From assembly GCA_937897085.1 (NCBI GenBank), contig CALCOR010000310.1, positions 1 to 5,457 on the forward strand: a stretch of DNA of 5,457 bases, written 5' to 3'. Below, in pieces: positions 1 through 5,457 of the stretch. The stretch comes from an uncultured euryarchaeote. Lineage in GTDB: Archaea > Thermoplasmatota > Poseidoniia > Poseidoniales > Thalassarchaeaceae. The notes below the pieces were generated by a model. It saw only the letters and a program-made list of their open reading frames with translations. It did not search any database and had not been told where the DNA came from. A program made the position numbers and the translations under genes. How positions within the stretch are numbered: position 1 is the first letter of the stretch; every line of letters begins with the position of its first letter.

Positions 1-1284
1 CATCCAGCCGTGTCCCTTGACGCCATCTCCGACCAACCTGATTCCGTCTACTCCGATGTCTGCTGGAAGTTCCGCCCCCTGGGGTGAGCGATTGCACGGC
101 CAGTTCCTGTGGTAGGCGTGCACGCACAACTCCTCGCCGTGATCCGCCAGCCAGGGAATCTTCTCGTAGAGTTCCTCGCGGCCCTTGGCGATCTCCGACT
201 GGATGTCCGAGGAAGGCACGTACTGGTGTGTGATCATCATGTGCTTGCCTTCGGGGGCGAGCGCGGGCTCGCTGAATGTTGGCAGCACGTAACCACCGAT
301 GCGCTCGGTCTCGGTGAGCATGGTCACGCCGCTGTCGCGGTGCGGAATGTCATCGTCGAGCGCGAACACGAACCCGATGCCGCCGACAGCCTGTGTCTGC
401 TCGATCTGCTGGAGCACTGACTTGTCGACTGTGAAATCGTCGGAGAGCGCCTTGATGAGGTTCGGGTGGCCGCCGTTGAACACGATCGCATCGGCGCCGA
501 TCCAGTCAGGGTCCTGTCGTCCTCGGCGGCGCAGACTCACCGCGAAGCGGTGGTTCTTGGTCGTCTCCTCAGCATCACCGGGAAGGATCTCCGCCACCTC
601 CTGCGACATCCTGACCTTGGCTCCGTTCTCCCTGAGGTCCTTGCGCAGGGCCACTATCGCACCCTTGCAGCCTCCTTTCGGGATGCTCGGCCGGTCGAGC
701 CAGAAACAGTTCTGCAACATGCGCACAACCGTCGAGGCGGGCATCTGGGAGAAGCGCAAAGAGATGGCGAAGTTGGCGAACGCATCGAGGAAATCGACCA
801 TGTCGTTGCTGAAATAGCGCCGCATCCACTCGTCGCCGTCAGGCTCTTCGCCCTCTGCTCCGGTCCACGGCTTGCGTGCGCGGGTGGACAGCAGACGAGG
901 AAGATTCAGTTTGTCCTTCATGGTGAACCAGCGCATCACGCCGATCGGACCGTTGGCCGCGCGGTGCTTGCCATTCTTGACCCAGCCTGCGTAGCGGCCG
1001 GTGGGAAGGAACTCGAATCCGTGGCGCTTGAGGTCCAAGCCGCCCTTGGAGCGCTTGTTGAACAGCAGCTTCGCCATCGGTCCCTTGCGACCGTGCGGAA
1101 TCATGTGCACCGCACCCGTGGGAACCGCGAAACCGTCGTGGTCGTGCTGGGTGAACCGGCCACCCGGGAAGGACATGCGCTCGACAACCTCGACATCGAG
1201 CCTCCCCTCCTGCGCCAATCTGGCAGCTGTCGCCAGGCCACCTATTCCCGAGCCGACAATCAACGCCTTCGGCTTATCACCCAT
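1..1284 (-). CDS. FAD-dependent oxidoreductase, phytoene desaturase (CrtI)-like; 3' end beyond window
   Basis: This flavoprotein probably oxidises or reduces carbon-carbon double bonds in an isoprenoid-type substrate. The visible 428 residues open with a Rossmann FAD-binding site: GSGIGG at residues 11-16, the ribose-binding acidic residue Glu35 at the end of the second strand, then PGGR at 40-43, as in CrtI, amine oxidase and retinol saturase relatives. Near the visible end, LVGDG (417-421) is the usual second FAD contact. Family members are commonly 430-500 residues, so only a short tail should be missing beyond base 1. The ATG at 1284 is chosen because GSGIGG falls at the usual distance from the N-terminus and a good ribosome binding site lies 7 bases upstream. 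It follows the ferredoxin gene by 10 bases, so the two are probably cotranscribed. Substrate and direction are not visible: carotenoid desaturation, lipid isoprenoid saturation and other redox roles all remain possible. Flavoprotein class is secure; the specific function is not. Confidence 0.85.
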   Translation of the reverse strand, partial: MGDKPKALIVGSGIGGLATAARLAQEGRLDVEVVERMSFPGGRFTQHDHDGFAVPTGAVHMIPHGRKGPMAKLLFNKRSKGGLDLKRHGFEFLPTGRYAGWVKNGKHRAANGPIGVMRWFTMKDKLNLPRLLSTRARKPWTGAEGEEPDGDEWMRRYFSNDMVDFLDAFANFAISLRFSQMPASTVVRMLQNCFWLDRPSIPKGGCKGAIVALRKDLRENGAKVRMSQEVAEILPGDAEETTKNHRFAVSLRRRGRQDPDWIGADAIVFNGGHPNLIKALSDDFTVDKSVLQQIEQTQAVGGIGFVFALDDDIPHRDSGVTMLTETERIGGYVLPTFSEPALAPEGKHMMITHQYVPSSDIQSEIAKGREELYEKIPWLADHGEELCVHAYHRNWPCNRSPQGAELPADIGVDGIRLVGDGVKGHGWM

Positions 1285-1291
1285 GGAGCAC

Positions 1292-1297
1292 ACCTCA
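1292..1297 (-). promoter_or_regulatory. Ribosome binding site of the FAD oxidoreductase
   Basis: On the minus strand GAGGTG lies 7 bases before the ATG at 1284. It overlaps the last codons of the ferredoxin gene, as expected for translation of the second gene in an operon. It supports the chosen start. Confidence 0.6.
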
Positions 1298-1555
1298 CTC
1301 GTAGACGAGCGCGCCCGTGGGACACCAGAGCAGGCAGCGGAGACAGTCTGTGCATTTGTCGAGCAGGACCTCGCAGATCCCCTCAACGATGAGCGCATCA
1401 TCCTGACACGACATCAGACAGTAATTGCAGCCGACGCACAACTCGTCGATCACCTGCAACTTCACACCCTCTTTCTGCGGCCGGTCGTGCTGCGGCCCGA
1501 TGGAGAGCATCGGCACGACGCCGGGTGTGGCTCCTTCGCGGAACTTGACTGTCAC
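1295..1555 (-). CDS. 2[4Fe-4S] ferredoxin
   Basis: This is a small (86-residue) cytoplasmic electron carrier. Two cluster-binding motifs are visible: Cys40-x2-Cys43-x2-Cys46-x3-Cys50 and Cys68-x2-Cys71-x2-Cys74-x3-Cys78-Pro. The second has the usual Pro after its last Cys; the first has Gln51 there, and an extra Cys61 sits between the motifs. About 39 residues precede the first Cys, longer than in minimal clostridial ferredoxins, and their role is unclear. The start is GTG at 1555: an in-frame TGA lies four codons upstream, and the only later ATG near the N-terminus is codon 16. No strong ribosome binding site precedes the GTG, so the start is less certain than the reading frame. As first gene of a two-gene unit with the FAD oxidoreductase, it is the obvious candidate redox partner. 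Clusters are near certain; the partner is inferred from position. Confidence 0.9.
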   Translation of the reverse strand: MTVKFREGATPGVVPMLSIGPQHDRPQKEGVKLQVIDELCVGCNYCLMSCQDDALIVEGICEVLLDKCTDCLRCLLWCPTGALVYE

Positions 1556-1709
1556 AGTCCACTCTCAACCGCCTTCTGCTCTTAGCCTATCGCTCGCCGG
1601 CGCACGACAGAACACTCACGTCGAAGGTGAGCCGGAACCGCGAAGAGAACCAATCCGCCATGCTCAAGCGCCACTCGGCGGTCGGCCACGCATGGGCGGT
1701 GGAGGACTC
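1556..1709. promoter_or_regulatory. Divergent intergenic region, expected promoters for both sides
   Basis: The ferredoxin unit leaves leftward and the aminomethyltransferase gene rightward from this stretch of roughly 150 bp, so the promoters of both should lie here. I see no clear archaeal TATA box with BRE, no bacterial -35/-10 pair and no long inverted repeat beyond the GC-rich 8-bp palindrome CGCCGGCG at 1595-1602. The call rests on gene arrangement alone. A start for the aminomethyltransferase at ATG 1692 would shorten the region by 18 bases. Confidence 0.4.
1701..1705 (+). promoter_or_regulatory. Probable ribosome binding site deciding the gcvT start
   Basis: GGAGG ends 4 bases before the GTG at 1710. 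The spacing is short but workable. It lies inside the extended reading frame that would begin at ATG 1692, which has no comparable site in front of it, so it favours the GTG start. Confidence 0.45.
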
Positions 1710-2897
1710 GTGCGCACGGCGCTCTACGATGAGCATGCAGCCGCCGGGGCCAACCTTGTCGATTTCCACGGGTTCGAGCTCCCGATCTGGTACAGCAGCA
1801 TCACAGAGGAGCACTTGGCGACCCGCGCTGCCGCAGGTCTGTTCGACGTCTCGCACATGGGGTTCTTTCGCTTCTCAGGTGAGGGTGTGCTCGAGTGGTT
1901 CGAGGGTCTTGCCACACAGAGAGTGAGACACCTGAAACCGGGTCGCTGCGCATACACCCACTTCCTCGATGGGGACGGGTTCATCATCGACGACATGATC
2001 TTCTCGATTGCCAGCCGCCAGGACATCCTCGACACGGGTTGCACAGACTGGGAATCGACCTCTGAGGTCGCCATTCTCGGCGTCCCTAACGCCAGCATGG
2101 TCTCCACCATGGCCGCTCACTTCGAGAGCCATATGCCCGAAGATTCCGCCATCACTCTCGAAGATCTCTCGGCGCAAACCTCCATCCTTGCTCTGCAGGG
2201 TCCCGCCTCGCCAGCAATCGCCGCCGCTGTGCTGGGTGATGAGAACGTCGTGCGCCGCTTCCGCGGGCAGCCGATTCGGGAGAATGATCTGGGCATCGGC
2301 GGCTGGATACAGGGCACTGGCTACACCGGCGAGCGCGGCTTCGAGATCATGGTCGCGAACGAGGCGGCACCGAGCCTGTGGCGGGCGTTGCTCGAAAGCG
2401 GTGCAGAACACGACATCTGTCCCGTGGGCCTCGGTGCGCGCGACACTCTCCGGCTCGAGAAGGGATTCCTGCTCTCAGGGCAGGACTTCCTCTGGCCGCC
2501 GCTCTCAGATTCTGATGAGCATGCGGTAGACCCGAGTCTGCTGGCGCGCGACAGTTGGGAAACCAATGTTCCATTCGGTCTGTGTCTCGAGCATGAGTTC
2601 CTCGGAAAGCAGAGGGTGGTGGCATCGATCGCTGCGGATGAACAGGGCGAGGGAGCGCGCTGGTGGGGCGTCCGTCAACTCGAGAAAGGACCTTTCCCGC
2701 GCCCGGGTGCGCAAGTGCTCGATGCCGAGGGGGAGCAGATCGGCACCATCACATCGGGAGGGCCGTCACCGAGTTTGGGTCGAGTGGGCATCGGCATGGG
2801 CTACATCTCTGGAGTCACCGAAGGCGATGAAGTTCTCATCGCGCCGAACCCGCGCAAGCAGGTGCGAGCAGTCGTGGTCCGCGCTCCGTTTGTGTAG
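1710..2897 (+). CDS. gcvT: Aminomethyltransferase (glycine cleavage T-protein)
   Basis: T-protein takes the aminomethyl group from lipoylated H-protein, releases ammonia and passes the one-carbon unit to a tetrahydrofolate-type cofactor. The 395-residue product is slightly above the usual 360-375. Family landmarks run in order: ALYDEH (4-9), EEHLATR (33-39), GLFDVSHMG (43-51), YTHFLDGDG (82-90) followed by Asp94-Asp95 where the catalytic Asp sits, PNASM (126-130), ALQGP, GYTGERGFEI (204-213), GLGARDTLRLE (240-250), and TSGGPSPSLG (348-357) in the C-terminal barrel. The GTG at 1710 puts ALYDEH at the normal N-terminal position and has GGAGG upstream; ATG 1692 would add six residues (MGGGGL). 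Two insertions stand out, at about 99-121 and 261-287. The second replaces the usual 'TPLEAG' stretch, so a related folate-dependent methyltransferase of the GcvT superfamily is an alternative. No gcvH or gcvP is within the window. It is an isolated gene, divergent from the ferredoxin unit. Confidence 0.85.
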   Translation: MRTALYDEHAAAGANLVDFHGFELPIWYSSITEEHLATRAAAGLFDVSHMGFFRFSGEGVLEWFEGLATQRVRHLKPGRCAYTHFLDGDGFIIDDMIFSIASRQDILDTGCTDWESTSEVAILGVPNASMVSTMAAHFESHMPEDSAITLEDLSAQTSILALQGPASPAIAAAVLGDENVVRRFRGQPIRENDLGIGGWIQGTGYTGERGFEIMVANEAAPSLWRALLESGAEHDICPVGLGARDTLRLEKGFLLSGQDFLWPPLSDSDEHAVDPSLLARDSWETNVPFGLCLEHEFLGKQRVVASIAADEQGEGARWWGVRQLEKGPFPRPGAQVLDAEGEQIGTITSGGPSPSLGRVGIGMGYISGVTEGDEVLIAPNPRKQVRAVVVRAPFV

Positions 2898-2956
2898 TCC
2901 ACGTAGTGAGAACCGGGAATATCGCACAAGACCAACGCACCACGACTTTCAAGAAT

Positions 2957-2974
2957 CGGTCCCACAAGGGACCG
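2957..2974 (+). promoter_or_regulatory. Perfect GC-rich hairpin just before the surface-protein start codon
   Basis: CGGTCCC (2957-2963) and GGGACCG (2968-2974) are exact inverted repeats around a 4-base ACAA loop, and the stem ends 4 bases before the ATG at 2979. The right arm contains the only purine-rich stretch (AAGGGA) that could serve as ribosome binding site, so a folded leader would hide it. No T-run follows, so it does not look like an intrinsic terminator. The remainder of the 81-bp gap (2898-2956) shows only a weak AT-rich spot, AATAT at 2918-2922. A regulatory role is inference; an 18-base palindrome in GC-rich DNA can arise by chance. Confidence 0.4.
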
Positions 2975-2978
2975 CTAC

Positions 2979-3059
2979 ATGAGTGCAAGCGCATCGCGTT
3001 CCAACACGACCGCCGCGGCGCTCATCCTCATCATGCTGCTCTCCTCTCTGTTCGGTGCG
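2979..3059 (+). other. Signal peptide coding segment
   Basis: Residues 1-27 comprise a polar start with Arg7, a hydrophobic core (AAALILIMLL) and a small-residue end (SSLFGA). The sequence then turns polar and acidic. Cleavage near Ala27 is a guess, since the -3 position there is not the usual small residue. An uncleaved membrane anchor is possible. Confidence 0.7.
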
Positions 3060-5457
3060 TTCCAGCCCGAAGTTGAGGTACAGGAGGACACTTCATCGCT
3101 GTTCAACGAGGATGTCGTACTCACCCTCGCCCAGCAGGGAGCGATCAATCTGGTCACTGGCAGGGCGAGCACCACCGACTTCGTGACCACCGCGGTCCCG
3201 ACGAGCGGATCGTCGAACGACCCGGGCAACGAGAACAACGTCGCCATCAACTCGCTGGCCCAACTACCGTCGGGCGATATCATCGTCGCAGGCTCATTGC
3301 GCGGAGAGGTGCACTTCGATTCTCTGGTGGCCGTCAATCAGGACCACCACAACGCGTTCGTGGCTGAACTCACGCCCTACGGCACCTGGCAGTGGCTCTC
3401 GCAGACCACCATTCCCCTAGGTTCGGCAGATTCCGGCGCATTCGGCTTGGACGTGACCGTATCGTCAATCGGTGAGATATTCCTCGTCGGTGTCTACTGG
3501 AATGCAATCGAGTTCGGTACCCACCTCGAGTTCTCTAACGGCATGAGCAAGGACGGATTCATCGCCAAACTCGACAGCTCGGGCGATTGGAAGTGGAGCT
3601 CCACCTTCGGCGGCACTGGCAATGGCGACTCGATGAACGGAGTTGCGGCCGACTCGAACGGAGATGCGTACGTCGTGGGCGCGTTCCGCGACCATGCCTA
3701 CTTCAACAACTCCAGTTACAACCACCAGAAGAATGAGGACGCGTTCGTGACCAAGGTGAACCGCAGCAGCGGGGATTACGAGTGGGTCTCGTTCGGCATG
3801 GGGAACTACGACGAGAACGGCACGGCGATCGTCATCGACGGCAACGATCGTATCTTCGCCACAGGCTACTACCACGGAGCGCCGGTGTTCGGTTCGACGA
3901 CATTGGCCAACCCGGGAAGCACCGCAGCATGGATTGGAGAGATGGACCTCGACGGCACTTGGCAGTGGGTGAACGAGGCGGTCACCACCTATGGGGCGAT
4001 CATCCCCTTGGACATCACCTACGGCAGTGCGGGCATCTACATCTGTGGAGCCATGTCAGGACTCATCCAGATCGACGGAATCGCCCATTGGGCCAACAGC
4101 ACAGGAAGCCCCGGATGGAACGCGTTCGTGGGACTACTGCATTACAACGGTAGTTGGAACTGGCTGATCAACAGTACCGGACACACGCAGATCGCACGCG
4201 GAATCGGTGTCAACCCGCTTGGGGGGGTGGTCATCACCGGCTGGTTCGACATCGAAGACCCGGCGTTTGCGAACGCCACCTTCGGTGCACACGCCATCAT
4301 CAATGCTCCGTACAGTGTGTTCGTGGCGGGAGTCTCTCCCAGTGGCCAGTGGATGTGGGCGACTAGTGTCGGTGGACCGCTGTTCGACAGCGGGACGGAC
4401 GTCATGTTCTCCAGCAATGGGAAGTTGCTGGTCGCGGGTCAGTTCTGCCTGAATCACGATTCGGCCGGGTGTGCGATGAGCATCGACGGTACGTTCTACC
4501 ACTCTGATGCCTTCTTCAATGGCAGCGGTTTCGTATGGGGGCTTTCCACCGACAGCGACCTCGACAACCGTTCCGATCTGCAGGACAACTGTCCGCTTGT
4601 GCCCAACTACAATCAAGACGATATGGACAGTGACCAGATTGGAGATGTCTGTGATGACGACATGGACGGCGACGGTCGACTGAACGTGGATGATGACTGT
4701 CCAGCAGGGGTGATTAACTGGGATGCCACCGACTGGGCTCTCGACGCTGATGGCGACGGCTGCCGCGACTCGGACGAGGACATGGATGATGACGACGACG
4801 GCGTGCTCGACTCGGTCGACGACTGCTTCGGGCCGAACACGTACCGCAACTGGACCGCCAACGACGCCAACGACTACGACCGCGATGGCTGCCACGACAC
4901 CTTCGAGGACGACGACGACGATGGCGACGGCGTGGATGATGTCGATGACGACTGTGCTTTCGCCCCCAGCACCAGAAACTGGACCTCCTCTGTGAGCACC
5001 GACCACGACACCGACGGCTGCCGTGACGCCGGCGAGGATCTCGATGACGACAACGATGGCGTGCTCGATGAAGATGACAACTGTGCCAAGGGTGAACTAG
5101 GCTGGAACAGCACTCAAGCTAACGACATGGATGGCGACGGCTGTCGCGACTTGGATGAGGACTTCGACGATGACGGCGACCAGATTACTGATACCTGGGA
5201 CGACTGTTTGTCTGGGGCGGTCAACTGGAACTCGAGCGGCGCCCTCGACCTTGACAACGACGGCTGCCGTGATACCGACGAGGACTTCGACGATGACAAC
5301 GACGGTATCGTAGATGTGGATGACGACTGCCCCCGTGGCGTGCTCTGGTGGATATCCAACTCAGTGACGGACAACGATGGTGACGGCTGCAAGGACAGCG
5401 GCTCGGAGAACGGCGGGCTCGGTGAGGACGATGACGACGACGGCGACGGACTCTACG
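2979..5457 (+). CDS. Large secreted or surface protein: SBBP-like beta-propeller plus Asp-rich calcium-binding repeats; 3' end beyond window
   Basis: 826 residues are visible with no stop. An N-terminal hydrophobic segment (about 12-27, after Arg7) looks like a signal sequence; there is no lipobox Cys. Residues about 89-524 hold seven blades of 62-70 residues, each with a G-x-hydrophobic core strand and an 'AFVAKL'-like strand, six of them followed by a G-x-(W/Y)-x-W strand. This is the SBBP-type propeller pattern. Residues 525-573 match a thrombospondin type 3 unit (DNCP, then DVCDDD). From Cys574 onward at least six repeats of 41-43 residues are rich in Asp, each with two Cys and a conserved Trp. 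Asp side chains in such DxDxDG loops bind calcium in known relatives, so the C-terminal part is probably a rigid calcium-dependent stalk holding the propeller away from the cell. Several N-x-S/T sites are present. ATG 2979 fits because the signal segment follows at once. Anchor, ligand and any enzymatic role are not visible. It follows gcvT by 81 bases, with no evident functional link. Confidence 0.85.
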   Translation, partial: MSASASRSNTTAAALILIMLLSSLFGAFQPEVEVQEDTSSLFNEDVVLTLAQQGAINLVTGRASTTDFVTTAVPTSGSSNDPGNENNVAINSLAQLPSGDIIVAGSLRGEVHFDSLVAVNQDHHNAFVAELTPYGTWQWLSQTTIPLGSADSGAFGLDVTVSSIGEIFLVGVYWNAIEFGTHLEFSNGMSKDGFIAKLDSSGDWKWSSTFGGTGNGDSMNGVAADSNGDAYVVGAFRDHAYFNNSSYNHQKNEDAFVTKVNRSSGDYEWVSFGMGNYDENGTAIVIDGNDRIFATGYYHGAPVFGSTTLANPGSTAAWIGEMDLDGTWQWVNEAVTTYGAIIPLDITYGSAGIYICGAMSGLIQIDGIAHWANSTGSPGWNAFVGLLHYNGSWNWLINSTGHTQIARGIGVNPLGGVVITGWFDIEDPAFANATFGAHAIINAPYSVFVAGVSPSGQWMWATSVGGPLFDSGTDVMFSSNGKLLVAGQFCLNHDSAGCAMSIDGTFYHSDAFFNGSGFVWGLSTDSDLDNRSDLQDNCPLVPNYNQDDMDSDQIGDVCDDDMDGDGRLNVDDDCPAGVINWDATDWALDADGDGCRDSDEDMDDDDDGVLDSVDDCFGPNTYRNWTANDANDYDRDGCHDTFEDDDDDGDGVDDVDDDCAFAPSTRNWTSSVSTDHDTDGCRDAGEDLDDDNDGVLDEDDNCAKGELGWNSTQANDMDGDGCRDLDEDFDDDGDQITDTWDDCLSGAVNWNSSGALDLDNDGCRDTDEDFDDDNDGIVDVDDDCPRGVLWWISNSVTDNDGDGCKDSGSENGGLGEDDDDDGDGLY
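3243..4550 (+). repeat. Seven SBBP-like beta-propeller repeats
   Basis: The repeat is visible in protein rather than DNA. The 'AFVAKL'-like strands have their second residue at Phe127, Phe194, Phe256, Trp318, Phe383, Phe448 and Phe518, a period of 62-70. Six are followed by the GTWQW-type strand (W137/W139, W204/W206, Y267/W269, W328/W330, W393/W395, W458/W460). Before each lies a 'G-x-hydrophobic-G' core such as GDAYVVG or GGVVITG. Seven units suit a seven-bladed propeller. The seventh unit carries an extra Cys pair (FCLNHDSAGC) and lacks the W-x-W strand. Confidence 0.75.
4551..4697 (+). repeat. Thrombospondin type 3-like calcium-binding unit
   Basis: Residues 525-573 follow the classic TSP3 order: a DxDxD start, DNCP (536-539), N-Y-N-Q-D-D (543-548), a DxDxxGD loop (550-556), Cys558, then DDDMDGDG (559-566). 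Cys538 and Cys558 are 20 apart, as expected for a disulfide bracing the calcium loops. This unit links the propeller to the longer repeats that follow. Confidence 0.75.
4698..5457 (+). repeat. Array of 41-43-residue Asp-rich, two-cysteine repeats
   Basis: Unit starts, taken at the Cys of 'DDC' or 'DNC', are at bases 4698, 4824, 4953, 5082, 5205 and 5328 (Cys574, 616, 659, 702, 743, 784). The steps are 42, 43, 43, 41 and 41 residues. Each unit has a conserved Trp 7-9 residues after the first Cys, usually as NW, then a DxDxDGC loop whose Cys is 20-22 residues on (Cys595, 638, 681, 722, 763, 804). An EDxDDDxDG stretch then leads to the next unit. The first three units have 21-22 residues between paired Cys and the last three have 20. 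The sixth unit has a Gly-rich change (SGSENGGLGE) before its acidic tract and continues past the window. Confidence 0.8.

Noticed and set aside
466..1392. Long plus-strand open frame (308 codons) over the left part
   Set aside because: It lies antisense to the flavoprotein and ferredoxin, whose minus-strand frames carry clear FAD-binding and Fe-S motifs. Its own translation shows no recognisable domain and it crosses two genes.
1595..1602. Palindrome CGCCGGCG in the divergent region as an operator
   Set aside because: Eight bases of alternating G/C are expected by chance in DNA of this composition, and no second copy lies nearby.
1425..1709. Upstream extension of the gcvT frame to 1425
   Set aside because: The extension overlaps the ferredoxin gene in antisense and adds nearly 100 residues absent from the family. 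The conserved N-terminus begins just after 1710.
1875..2411. Minus-strand open frame (178 codons) opposite gcvT
   Set aside because: The plus strand here encodes well-conserved aminomethyltransferase motifs. The minus frame has no recognisable motif.
2918..2922. AATAT as TATA box for the surface-protein gene
   Set aside because: It is too short, lacks a BRE-like purine context I could defend, and has no second supporting signal.
2957..2974. Hairpin read as a terminator of gcvT
   Set aside because: No T-rich tract follows the stem, and it ends 4 bases before the next start codon, so a leader role fits better.
4134..5006. Long minus-strand open frame (290 codons) rich in Val and Ile
   Set aside because: It is the reverse complement of the Asp-rich region: GAC and GAT read as GTC and ATC on the other strand, giving a stop-free V/I-rich artefact.
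4551..5457. Asp-rich tandem repeats as a CRISPR array or DNA satellite
   Set aside because: The periodicity is in codons (units of 123-129 bases), the DNA copies are not identical, and one open frame runs through all of them.

Overview
The window most likely comes from an archaeon of the marine Euryarchaeota, and Marine Group II (Poseidoniales-like) is the best guess. I rest this on the large secreted protein at the right end. Its repeats of about 42 residues, carrying Asp clusters, 'NW', 'DGC' and 'DDC', are of a kind I associate with that group. The lack of recognisable bacterial -35/-10 promoters and the pairing of a phytoene-desaturase-like flavoprotein with a ferredoxin fit the same view. 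This is an inference from protein style, not a phylogenetic result. Bacteria with thrombospondin type 3 and SBBP-like repeats (Bacteroidetes, Myxococcota) remain possible.

Layout: the left part (1-1555, minus strand) holds a two-gene unit. A small 2[4Fe-4S] ferredoxin (1295-1555) comes first, and 10 bases after its stop begins a CrtI/phytoene-desaturase-like FAD oxidoreductase (1284 to beyond base 1). The flavoprotein is cut by the window edge close to its natural C-terminus. The close spacing suggests that the ferredoxin carries electrons to or from the flavoprotein, possibly for double-bond reduction in an isoprenoid or lipid chain.

A divergent gap of about 150 bp (1556-1709) separates this unit from two plus-strand genes. 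The first (1710-2897) is a GcvT-type aminomethyltransferase, the tetrahydrofolate-dependent T-protein of the glycine cleavage system, with two unusual insertions. No H- or P-protein gene lies in the window. After an 81-bp gap, which contains a perfect 7-bp hairpin almost touching the next start codon, comes a large exported protein (2979 to beyond 5457). It has an N-terminal signal sequence, seven SBBP-like blades forming a probable beta-propeller, one classic thrombospondin type 3 calcium-binding unit, and an array of at least six Asp-rich repeats of 41-43 residues with two cysteines each. It runs off the right edge.

The two left genes probably act together. GcvT and the surface protein show no functional link to each other or to the left pair. 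I found no RNA genes, mobile elements, CRISPR arrays or convincing terminators.
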